From Xestospongia bergquistia (lineage: Eukaryota; Porifera; Demospongiae; Haplosclerida; Petrosiidae): 64,000 nucleotides of DNA. Positions 48,651 to 59,400 of the stretch are shown here, piece after piece. Position 1 is the first letter of the stretch. Every line of letters begins with the position of its first letter. The notes under the pieces were generated by a model. That model made no database searches. It had not been told where the DNA came from and saw only the letters and a program-made list of their open reading frames with translations. A program made the translations under genes and the position numbers. The DNA lies in the NCBI GenBank assembly GCA_963965975.1, contig OZ014425.1, forward strand, positions 1,811,501 through 1,875,500. Direction: 5' to 3'.

Positions 48651-49370
48651 AAAGACAGGACTATCTCAACTTTGAGTAGCAGTAATTTAAAATTGTAATT
48701 TCTATTAAAGGCTGGTTTTAACAACATACAAGTATTTACACATAATTCTCTCAACTTTGTACCCTAAGTGAAAGGCTGAATACAACCTAGAGTAACGGCA
48801 ACATTCTGTAACTTAAAAATGAAGTCTCTATTAAAGAATGATTTTAACAACATACAAGTAGTTACACATGATTCTCTCAACTTTGTACCCTAAGTGAAAG
48901 GCTAAATACGACCTAGAGTAGCGGCAATATTCTGTAACTTAAAAATGAATTCTCTATTAAAGAATGGTTTTAACAACATACAAGTGTTTACACATGATTC
49001 TCTCAACTTTGTACCCTAAGTGAAAGGCTGAATACGCCCTAGAGTAGCGGCAATATTCTGTAACTTAAAAATGAATTCTCTATTAAAGACTGTTCTTAAA
49101 AACATACAAGTATTTACATATAATTCTCTCAACTTTGTACCCTTAGTGAAAGGCTGAATACAAACTAGAGTAGCGGCAATATTCTGTAACTTAAAAATAT
49201 ATTAAAGTCTGGTCTTAACAACATCGCTGAATTTATAATTTACATATGTCCCTCTCAACTTTGTATACTATAAGTGAAATAGTATGTAACTTAAAAATGA
49301 ATTCTCTATTAAAAGGCTGGTTTTAACTATATGCATGAATTTACATACAACTGTATCAACTTTGTACCAT
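48651..49370 (+). repeat. Divergent 126-bp minisatellite upstream of copy 4
   Basis: About seven units, including CTCAACTTTGTACCCTAAGT at about 48751, 48877 and 49003, merging into the promoter of copy 4. Confidence 0.88.
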
Positions 49371-49407
49371 ATAAGTGACAAAATTTGTAAACAATTTTGG
49401 CAGTCAG

Positions 49408-49420
49408 TATATAAAAAAAG
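49408..49420 (+). promoter_or_regulatory. TATA box of PLAT-like copy 4
   Basis: TATATAAAAAAAG with the same downstream AGAGAAGCTTCAGGATAGTT as copy 3. Confidence 0.75.
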
Positions 49421-49495
49421 AGAGAAGCTTCAGGATAGTTCACAGTTTATTAAGTGTCTTTGGAGGAAACTATTAACTTTGGATACATTATAGTA

Positions 49496-50093
49496 ATGGC
49501 AGTGATGTGGTATCTTTCTGTCCTTTTCTTTGCAGGGCTGTTGGCATCTGTTTCATGTAATCCATTGAAAGAGGTTGAACATAATGCTGCAAAGGAAGCT
49601 GAAAAAGACATTGAACGTAGAGATGTCTCATCTGGTAAGTTATATGTTCATTTGTTAATGGCTGCTTCCAATTCTTTTTCTAGGTTCCTGTATCACTGTC
49701 CTTTACATTATGGCATTTACTTCGGGTTTTGGTGGTGCTCAAACTCATCCAAGTGCACATCAAATTGAATTAAAAGTCAATGGAGTACGTCGTAAAGGAA
49801 ATCTTCCTAACCTTGTTGGAAATGACTACCAAAAAAATAAAGGTGATCTCTGGAAAATAAGTGTGCCTAGTTTTGGTTTTGGAGATTCTTGCATTAAGAA
49901 AAATGAGGTTGAAAATATAGCTCTCGTGGAAGATAGCAATGATGGTTGGCACATTGATTCTATTGTAACCTTTTTTGGAACCTCTAATGGTCAATATGAG
50001 CTGGCTTCAATGGACATCAACACCTTCCGTTGGGTTGATGGAGATCAAGGAACAAGTGCTAGGCGATTTGATATGACTTTGCAGTTGTTCTAA
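49496..50093 (+). CDS. Secreted PLAT/LH2-like protein, copy 4 (182 aa)
   Basis: Exons 49496-49634 and 49684-50093, intron 49 bp. Nearly identical to copy 3; changes include RRDVSSG for RRDISSG, THPSAHQ for THASAHQ and a C-terminal LQLF for LQMF. All splice sites, the signal peptide and the β-domain motifs (DGWHIDSIVTFF, FRWVDGD) are intact, so it should be functional. Confidence 0.75.
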
Positions 50094-50880
50094 AAACAGC
50101 GAACATTCAATTAACTATTGTTGCTGTGTTAGTAATGTTACATTAAATATTAGGTGAAATGTTTTTGTACATTTTGACTTTTGCAATGTTGTTGACCTTA
50201 AAAATAAAATTTACATTTGAATTTCAATTTGTTACATAGAATCAATGATTTAACTTGATCAAAATTAAATTAACATTGGGATAGATAAAGTGGGCTAAGA
50301 TTATTTTAGCACACACTACAGTGTAGTTGAGGTAGCTATGTGCCAAGCAATAGAACATGTAGATGGACTCATTATATTATAGTAAAGTATTTGTATGTAC
50401 TAATGTATATTCTTTATAGTATAATTACTATTACTATTAAAGTCACAATAACTTCCTTTGCATTTCTATCCCAGTCCCTGTAAAACTAAACATGTCAATT
50501 TAAGGATAGACATAGATATTGTAAATGTAATTATGAGAACAATACGCTAAACTACTTTTAAGCATTTTGATGTTCTAAGGAAATAATCTTTAGCGACTAA
50601 TTGCTACATAGATGTGGACAGTACTGCAGGGAGGAATGATGAGAGATCACTGATGATGCATGACAACCAATAAATCTCAATCATATATGCTGTATATATT
50701 TCCATTTGAATGACCTTATTATAGTTAAACTCAGCTCTATATATAGCTAGAAGGTCAAGGTTGCTTTATCTTGCAATTGATGAAACTAGATGTATTAGCT
50801 TTAACCACTTTATTAGGCCTTTATCTTTTTATGTATGTAGCTAGAGGTAGTAGCATCCTCAAAAAACAAGTCACAACAAT
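50094..50880 (+). repeat. Common 3' flank unit after copy 4
   Basis: Same non-coding flank as after copy 3, with an AATAAA poly(A) signal near 50204. No gene. Confidence 0.85.
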
Positions 50881-51175
50881 AGCATCAAGAAAAGACAGGA
50901 CTGTCTCAACTTCAAACCCTAAGCGGTGGACTGAATAGTTAACATTGAGTACCAGTAATATTTTGTAATTTAAAATTGTAATTTCTATTAAAGGCTGGTT
51001 TTAACAACATACAAGTATTTACACATGATTCTCTCAACTTTGTACCCTAAGTGAAAGGCTGAATACAACCTAGAGTAGCGGCAACATTCTGTAACTTAAA
51101 AATGAATTCTCTATTAAAGGATAGTCTTAACTATATGCATCAATTTACATACAACTGTATCAACTTTGTACCATA
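50881..51175 (+). repeat. Short 126-bp minisatellite upstream of copy 5
   Basis: Only about three units (CTCAACTTTGTACCCTAAGT at about 51033), showing that array length varies strongly between copies. Confidence 0.85.
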
Positions 51176-51211
51176 TAAGTGACAAAATTCGTAAACAGTT
51201 TTGATAGTCAG

Positions 51212-51223
51212 TATATAAAAAAG
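51212..51223 (+). promoter_or_regulatory. TATA box of PLAT-like copy 5
   Basis: TATATAAAAAAG followed by AGAGAAACTTCAGGATAGTT, as in copies 3 and 4. Confidence 0.75.
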
Positions 51224-51298
51224 AGAGAAACTTCAGGATAGTTCACAGTTTATTAGGTATCTTTGGAGAAAACTATTAACTTTGGATACATTATAGTA

Positions 51299-51896
51299 AT
51301 GGCAATGATGTGCTATCTTTCTTTCCTTTTCTTAGCAGGGCTGTTGGCATCTGTTTCATGTAATCAATTGAAAGAGGTCGAACACAATGCTGCAAAAGAA
51401 GCTGAAAAAGACATTAAACGTAGAGATGTCTCATCTGGTAAGTTATATGTTCATTCGTTAATGGCTACTTCCAAATTATTTTCTAGGTTCCTGTATCACT
51501 GTCCTTTATATCATGGCATTTACTTCGGGTTATATTGATGCTCAAACTCATGCAAGTGCACATCAAATTGAATTAAAAGTCAATGGAGTACGTCGTAAAG
51601 GAAATCTTCCTAACCTTGTTGGAAATGACTACCAAAAAAATAAAGGTGATCTCTGGAAAATAAGTGTGCCTAGTTTTGGTTTTGGAGATTCTTGCATTAA
51701 GAAAAATGAGGTTGAAAATATAGCTCTTGTGGAAGATAGCAATGATGGTTGGCACATTGATTCTATTGTAACCTTTTTTGGAACCTCTAATGGTCAATAT
51801 GAGCTGGCTTCAATAGACATCAACACCTTCCGTTGGGTTGATGGAGATCAAGGAACAAGTGCTAGGCGATTTGATATGACTTTGCAGATGTTCTAA
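51299..51896 (+). CDS. Secreted PLAT/LH2-like protein, copy 5 (182 aa)
   Basis: Exons 51299-51437 and 51487-51896, intron 49 bp. The signal peptide is slightly changed (MAMMCYLSFLFLAGLLASVS) and DIKRRD replaces DIERRD at the possible processing site. The β-domain differs from copy 4 by ELASIDIN for ELASMDIN. Its YIDAQTHASAH variant resembles copies 1, 2 and 6, not 3 and 4, consistent with gene conversion or shuffled ancestry. Confidence 0.75.
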
Positions 51897-52730
51897 AAAC
51901 AAAGAACATTCAATGCACTATTGTTGCTGTGTTAGTAAAAATATTAGGTGAAATGTTCTTGTACATTTTGACTTTTATAAATGTTGTTGACCTTTAAAAT
52001 AAAATTTACATTTGAATTTCAACTTGTTACATAGAATCAATGATTTAACTTGACCAAAATTAAAATAAAGATTGGCATGCATAGATAAAGTGGGCTAGGA
52101 GATTTTAGCACATACAACAGTGTAGTTGAAGTAGCTATGTGTCAAGTAATAGAACATGTAGATGGACTCATTATATCATAGTAAAGTATTTGCATGTACT
52201 AATTACTATTACTATTAAAGCCACACTAACTTCCATTATATTTCTATCTCAGTACTTATAAAATTAAACTTGTCAATTGAAGTAAAGACATTGATAGTAT
52301 TTATAAAAATAAGTGCTATATATGTGTTGTAAATGTAATGATGACAACAATTAGCTAAACTACTTTTAAGCATTTTGATGTTCTAAGGAAATAATTTTTA
52401 GCTACTTATTGCTACATAGATGTGGACAGTATAGCAGGGAGGAATGATAAGAGATCATTGAGGATGAATGACAACCAATAAATCTCAATCATATATGCTG
52501 TATATATTGCCATTTGAATGCCCTCCTTATTAGTTAAAACTCAGGTCTATATATAGCTAAAAGGTCAAGGTTGCTTTATCTTGCAATTGATGAAGATAGA
52601 TGTATTAGATAAATAGCTTTAACCAGTTTAATTAGCCTTTATCTTTTTTATGTATGCAGCTAGAAGTAGTAGCATCCTCAAAATACAAGTCACAGCAATA
52701 GCATCAAGAAAAGACAGGAATGTCTCAACT
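51897..52730 (+). repeat. Common 3' flank unit after copy 5
   Basis: Same flank family as after copies 3 and 4; it lacks the GTTACATTAAA motif downstream of the stop, a feature shared with copy 6. No gene. Confidence 0.82.
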
Positions 52731-52834
52731 TCAAACCCTAAGTGGTAGTTAACAGTAGTATTCTGTAATTTAAAATTGTAATTCTCTATTAAAGACTGCT
52801 TGCTCTTAACAACATACAAGTATTTACACATGAT

Positions 52835-54976
52835 TCTCTCAACTTTGTACCCTAAGTGAAAGGCCGAATACAACCTAGAGTGTCGGCAATATTCTGTAAC
52901 TTAAAAATGATTTCTCTATTAAAGATTGGTCTTAACAACATACAAGTATTTACATATGACTCTCTCAACTTTGTACCCTAAGTGAAAGGCTGAATACGAC
53001 CTAGAGTAGCGGCAATATTCTGTAACTTAAAAATGAATTCTCTATTAAAGATTGGTCTTAACAACATACAAGTATTTACACATGATTCTCTCAACTTTGT
53101 ACCCTAAGTGAAAGGCTGAATACAAACTAGAGTATCGGCAATATTCTGTAACTTAAAAATGAATTCTCTATTAAAGATTGGTCTTAACAACATACAAGTA
53201 TTTACACATGATTCTCTCAACTTTGTACCCTAAGTGAAAGGCTGAATACGACCTAGAGTAGCGGCAATATTCTGTAACTTAAAAATGAATTCTCTATTAA
53301 AGATTGGTCTTAACAACATACAAGTATTTACACATGATTCTCTCAACTTTGTACCCTAAGTGAAAGGCTGAATACGACCTAGAGTAGCGGCAATATTCTG
53401 TAACTTAAAAATGAATTTTCTATTAAAGATTGGTCTTAACAACATACAAGTATTTACACATGATTCTCTCAACTTTGTACCCTAAGTGAAAGGCTGAATA
53501 CAAACTAGAGTATCGGCAATATTCTGTAACTTAAAAATGAATTCTCTATTAAAGATTGGTCTTAACAACATACAAGTATTTACACATGATTCTCTCAACT
53601 TTGTACCCTAAGTGAAAGGCTGAATACAAACTAGAGTATCGGCAATATTCTGTAACTTAAAAATGAATTCTCTATTAAAGATTGGTCTTAACAACATACA
53701 AGTATTTACACATGATTCTCTCAACTTTGTACCCTAAGTGAAAGGCTGAATACGACCTAGAGTAGCGGCAATATTCTGTAACTTAAAAATGAATTCTCTA
53801 TTAAAGATTGGTCTTAACAACATACAAGTATTTACACATGATTCTCTCAACTTTGTACCCTAAGTGAAAGGCTGAATACGACCTAGAGTAGCGGCAATAT
53901 TCTGTAACTTAAAAATGAATTTTCTATTAAAGATTGGTCTTAACAACATACAAGTATTTACACATGATTCTCTCAACTTTGTACCCTAAGTGAAAGGCTG
54001 AATACAAACTAGAGTATCGGCAATATTCTGTAACTTAAAAATGAATTCTCTATTAAAGATTGGTCTTAACAACATACAAGTATTTACACATGATTCTCTC
54101 AACTTTGTACCCTAAGTGAAAGGCTGAATACGACCTAGAGTAGCGGCAATATTCTGTAACTTAAAAATGAATTCTCTATTAAAGATTGGTCTTAACAACA
54201 TACAAGTATTTACACATGATTCTCTCAACTTTGTACCCTAAGTGAAAGGCTGAATACGACCTAGAGTATCGGCAATATTCTGTAACTTAAAAATGAATTT
54301 TCTATTAAAGATTGGTCTTAACAACATACAAGTATTTACACATGATTCTCTCAACTTTGTACCCTAAGTGAAAGGCTGAATACAAACTAGAGTATCGGCA
54401 ATATTCTGTAACTTAAAAATGAATTCTCTATTAAAGATTGGTCTTAACAACATACAAGTATTTACACATGATTCTCTCAACTTTGTACCCTAAGTGAAAG
54501 GCTGAATACAAACTAGAGTATCGGCAATATTCTGTAACTTAAAAATGAATTCTCTATTAAAGATTGGTCTTAACAACATACAAGTATTTACACATGATTC
54601 TCTCAACTTTGTACCCTAAGTGAAAGGCTGAATACGACCTAGAGTAGCGGCAATATTCTGTAACTTAAAAATGAATTCTCTATTAAAGATTGGTCTTAAC
54701 AACATACAAGTATTTACACATGATTCTCTCAACTTTGTACCCTAAGTGAAAGGCTGAATACGACCTAGAGTAGCGGCAATATTCTGTAACTTAAAAATGA
54801 ATTTTCTATTAAAGATTGGTCTTAACAACATACAAGTATTTACACATGATTCTCTCAACTTTGTACCCTAAGTGAAAGGCTGAATACAAACTAGAGTATC
54901 GGCAATATTCTGTAACTTAAAAATGAATTCTCTATTAAAGATTGGTCTTAACAACATACAAGTATTTACACATGAT
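52835..54976 (+). repeat. Expanded 126-bp minisatellite with higher-order structure
   Basis: Seventeen units, each exactly 126 bp, start at 52835, 52961, 53087 and so on to 54851. Variants: P (CGACCTAGAGTAGC), P' (same but with GAATTTTC) and Q (CAAACTAGAGTATC). From unit 4 the order is P P' Q Q P P' Q, repeated as units 11-17, so 53213-54094 and 54095-54976 form an 882-bp higher-order repeat. The array ends at 54977 inside the exon 1 remnant of copy 6. Confidence 0.95.
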
Positions 54977-54983
54977 TCTCTCA

Positions 54984-55458
54984 AGATATCTCATCTGGTA
55001 AGTTATATATGTTCATTCGTTAATGGTTACTTCTAATTCATTTTTTAGGTTACTGTATCACTGTCCTTTACATTATGGCATTTACTTCGGGTTATATTGA
55101 TGCTCAAACTCATGCAAGTGCCCATCAAATTGAATTAAAAGTCAATGGAGTACATCTTAAAAAAAATCTTCCTAACCTTGTTGGAAATGACTATCAAAAA
55201 AATAAAGATGATCTCTGGAAAATATGTGTGCCTGATTTTGGTTTTGGAGATTCTTGCATTAAGAAAAATGAGGTTGAAAATATAGCTCTCGTGGAAGATA
55301 GCAATGATGGTTGGCACATTGATTCCATTGTAACCTTTTTTGGAACCTCTATTGGTCAATATGAGCTGGCTTCAATGGACATCAACACCTTCCGTTGGGT
55401 CGATGGAGATCAAGGAACGAGTGCTAGGTGATTTGATATGACTTTGCAGATGTTCTAA
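54984..55458 (+). pseudogene. PLAT-like copy 6, 5'-truncated with premature stop
   Basis: Only the last ~14 bp of exon 1 (54984-54997, AGATATCTCATCTG) survive. The minisatellite has replaced promoter, 5' UTR and signal peptide. The intron and exon 2 (55049-55458) are intact in length, but CGA has become TGA at 55429-55431, removing the last nine residues. The domain also carries several changes (VHLKKNLPN, ICVPDFGF). An ATG at 55075 could start a leaderless 118-residue product, but no promoter is seen. Confidence 0.85.
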
Positions 55459-56439
55459 AAACAAAGAACATTCAATTAACTATTGTTGCTGTGTTAGTAA
55501 AAATATTAGGTGAAATGTTTTTGTACATTTTGACTTTTATAAATGTTGTTGACCTTTAAAATAAAATTTACATTTGAATTTCAACTTGTTACATAGAATC
55601 AATGACTTAACTTGATCAAAATTAAAATAAAGATTGGCATAGATAAAGTGGGCTAGGAGATTTTATCACATACAACAATGTAGTTGGTGTAAGTACTAGA
55701 ACATGTAGATGACTCATTATATTATAATAAAAAAATTTGTGTGCACTAATTTATTATTCTTATAGTAATTATTGTTACTATCATAACCACACTAATTTTC
55801 ATTACATTTCTATCCCAGTCCCTAAACTTGTCAATATAAGGAGAGGATTATAATATTATGCTAACCAAAGGTATACCAGAAAAGACATTGATAGTATAAG
55901 TGCTATATGCATTGAATATAAATGTGAATCTAATTATGAAAATAATTAGCCATTACTACTTATAACATTTTAATGTTATGTTAATTTATGTATTATGGGA
56001 AAGGATAGAAGTTTATCAAGGATATCGATGTTACATAACAACCAATCAACCTCAATCACATGCTGTCCAAGATGACTCTATCATTTGAATGCCCTCACTG
56101 TAAGTCAAAACTAAGTCTAAAAGGTCAAAGGCTTGGTTATATATATCTTAAACATATTATATGTCAGATAAGTAGTCAAAGGATATTATAATCATTTTTT
56201 GCTTTATCTTTTTTAAATATGTAGCTACAGATCCTCAAAATACAAGTCACAATTATAGTATCAAGAACAGACAGGCAGTGAAATGATATAATCTTTGAAT
56301 TGGCATTGATTCAAGAATTTGGTGATATCTTATGCAATTGGTGTAGCACTTCCTCTCTGTTTCTGTCTTCCTCTGCATGCGCGAAGAGACTAATTTGAGG
56401 AGGGGCTAATGCTATTATTTAACCCTCACATATGAAACA
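55459..56439. other. 3' flank of copy 6 and CDK5RAP3 upstream region
   Basis: To about 56270 this is a degenerate version of the common 3' flank; after that the sequence is unique and carries the presumed TATA-less promoter of CDK5RAP3. No gene seen. Confidence 0.6.
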
Positions 56440-59400
56440 ATGGCTGAAGATTCTCTTCCTATTGACATTCACTACAATAAATTGTTAGGTAAGATAATAA
56501 GCCATAAACATTATTTAATGACTAAATTATGTACTGAATTTAGATTGGTTAATAGACCGTCGACATTGTGACATACGTTGGCACCATCAGTTACGAGACA
56601 TCAAAGATAAGATCAAACATGGTCTTGTAAACCTCCCAAGAGATGTCCTCGAACTCAAGTCTGTCTTTGCTAAAGAAGGTAGTTGTACATAATTCAATAT
56701 TATAAAGACTTTATGATATGATAGATACAACTTATATTGACTGTATTGATGTGATGGAGTACTTGAAAACAGTTGAGTCTCCTGATAAAAATATTCTTGG
56801 CCAATATTCATCAGCAAAACTAAAGGTATTTTAAGTAGTACATTTTAGAAGTTGAAATTATACTAGAATTTTTAATCTATATGTGAACAGAAATGTCTAA
56901 AATGTTTTATTTGGATATCCTCTTAATTATAAGGAAAACACATTAACTAGTTATGATTGTAGTCTTAATATTAATCAGGTAATTCATTGGCTTATATGAT
57001 AGATTGAGGGTCAGGATCACCATATCAGAATGCTTCCCTCACTAACATTGTACTAGGCCTATCTTCTCTATTGATTAAATGACAGACTAAAAAGGGACTT
57101 TGGCCATATGGCAAAATATGAATTTAACAAAGATATTGATGAAAAGATTACTATGATATAGTTGGAAATATGACGAAATGTCATATTAGGATTATAATGC
57201 TGTTAGTAATGGTGGACCAGATTATTGCAATACATTTGCCTTAGTTCAGGTAACTATATTAGCAAGAATAAAATTTGGGCAAACAGCTTGTAATTAAACC
57301 AAGTTAAAATATGATAAGGTAGTGTTAAGAGTAATTATAGTGTAAGATTTAGTAAATCAACAAGAGTTGTCAAATCACAAATTTAAACCCTTAGCTCAAT
57401 TTTCTGTTATATTTTACATTCTTGCAGTAACATTAACTGTTATATATGTGATGTACAATGGAGATTTGTAATTTGATTAAATCAATGAAATAAAAAAATA
57501 GAGAGATACTTTGTGTTTTTTTGTTATTGTATAAGTCTGCTGTGATTATGGAAATAGTTTTTAGCCATTTACATCAAAGTAATTTTGTAGTCTACTAGTC
57601 TCTACTAGTTTGAATAGGAAGGACAGTATTATGAGGAAGACGGGAAGAGGTTATAATAATAGTATAGCAAAAGTTATCTTAAGACAGAACATGTCTTTAA
57701 TCAAAAAAAAACATGCTAATAAGTACAATTATAACAAGATTGTTCAAATGATAGCCACACCCACAACCACAATAATAGCTCTCCTGAGTGGTGTTTTAAT
57801 TAAGTACGTGGGAGTTTCATATCTTTTTTTTCTTATTGTGTGTTTCTGGTCTGCATAATATTTTATTACATTTTGTGTTATTAGGAATGGAATGATATCC
57901 TCAGATCATATGAAAAAAAGAATTTACATTTAGGTAAACTAAACTGAATAATCAACAAAATACTAATACCATTATCATTAGCTGAAGGTGCTCAAATGAT
58001 GACACGTCTTGTAAATTATGAGATAGCATCTCTTAAGAGACAAATTAGTCGTTGCCAACAACAACAAAGGGTAAATTAAGCTAAATTATTTTATAATGAC
58101 ATTTTGGATGTTGTATTAATTGTAGGAAAGTGCACGTAAATCTACTGAGAGTCAAGCTAATGCCATCACTCTACAGACGAGGTTTGGGGAGCAATGTAAA
58201 GAATTAGGAATCAAGGTTAGTTAGTGAGGGATTATTTTCAATTTTGTAAGCTGATCCGCCTTGCGCTGCTACGCTGACCAATGTTGCAAATTCTTGGTAG
58301 AAGCATTGCAGACTTTCTCTGTACTTCTGATATTGTTTGTGATTTTTCTACTTGTTACTTATGAAGGAAAGAAGAATATTAAGAGCTGACACTATGAGTG
58401 ATGGGAATGTTCTGACGATCAAGCATGCATTGAACATGTCATAAAAACACCAAACTACTTGTTCTCGCTAAGTGAAAGACATTCAAATAAAGAAAGCTAA
58501 ATGTATTAATATATTACTGTGTGAGCCTGATTGCACCAATGGGACTATTTGCAGAGTCAAACTTTAAGTTCCCAGAGAGAAGAAAATACTGAATATTGTT
58601 CTATGATAAATTTCACAAAGCACATCAGACATCCAGGGAATAATATGAAATCAACTGAATCTCCAGGAACTGGTAGAAAACCTACCAGACCTCCAAAAAA
58701 TTCTACACAAGCTGGTACTAAACTTACTACAAAATCTACTACTAGACCTCCCAAACCTTCTATACCTCCTGGAACTGAGTCTCCTAAACCCCCTGGAGTT
58801 GATGCAAAATCTACTCCTAAACACCTGGACCTCCTACACCCCCCTGGATCTGATACAAAATAGGAACTTGTACGAAATGTATGGAGGGTCTTGGCACTAA
58901 ACGATAAACAAAGGCCAGTTTCTTTGAACCAGATGAGCCATTTTCCTTCTAATTTGTAATTTGAATGTTTCTAAAATTTTATTTTTAATATGAACATGAT
59001 AACAAAACAACACAAAACTACTGAAATGGAGTTTGCTATTATTTACCTCCTGGAGCGCCCTCAATTTCAGTTGGAGTAGGAGTAGGTCCATCATTAGAAG
59101 TAGTCTGGTCTATAGATGTTGTCATAACAACAGCAGGAACAGTAGTTTCACCTGAAGGAACAGTGGTTTCAGCAATAGATGTTGTTACCAAAGAGGGTAC
59201 CTCTGACGTTCTTGGTTGAAGAACCACAGTTGTTGGTTGTGGTGTCACATCAACACATCTTATGATAAACTTTGATCTGGTACGTGGAAATGGGAATCGA
59301 TTACTATACTTACCACATCCTGTAATTTGACATATTTGACCAACGGGGCAATTCAACTCTTCACAAGTACGAGGTGTGCGACATCGTACTTCAATCCCTC

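Noticed and set aside
52835..54976. CRISPR-like array
   Set aside because: Units are contiguous 126-bp repeats without unique spacers, in animal-type DNA.
57610..57858. 82-aa frame in CDK5RAP3 intron 3
   Set aside because: No codon pattern, homology or splice support; the flanking exons join exactly without it.
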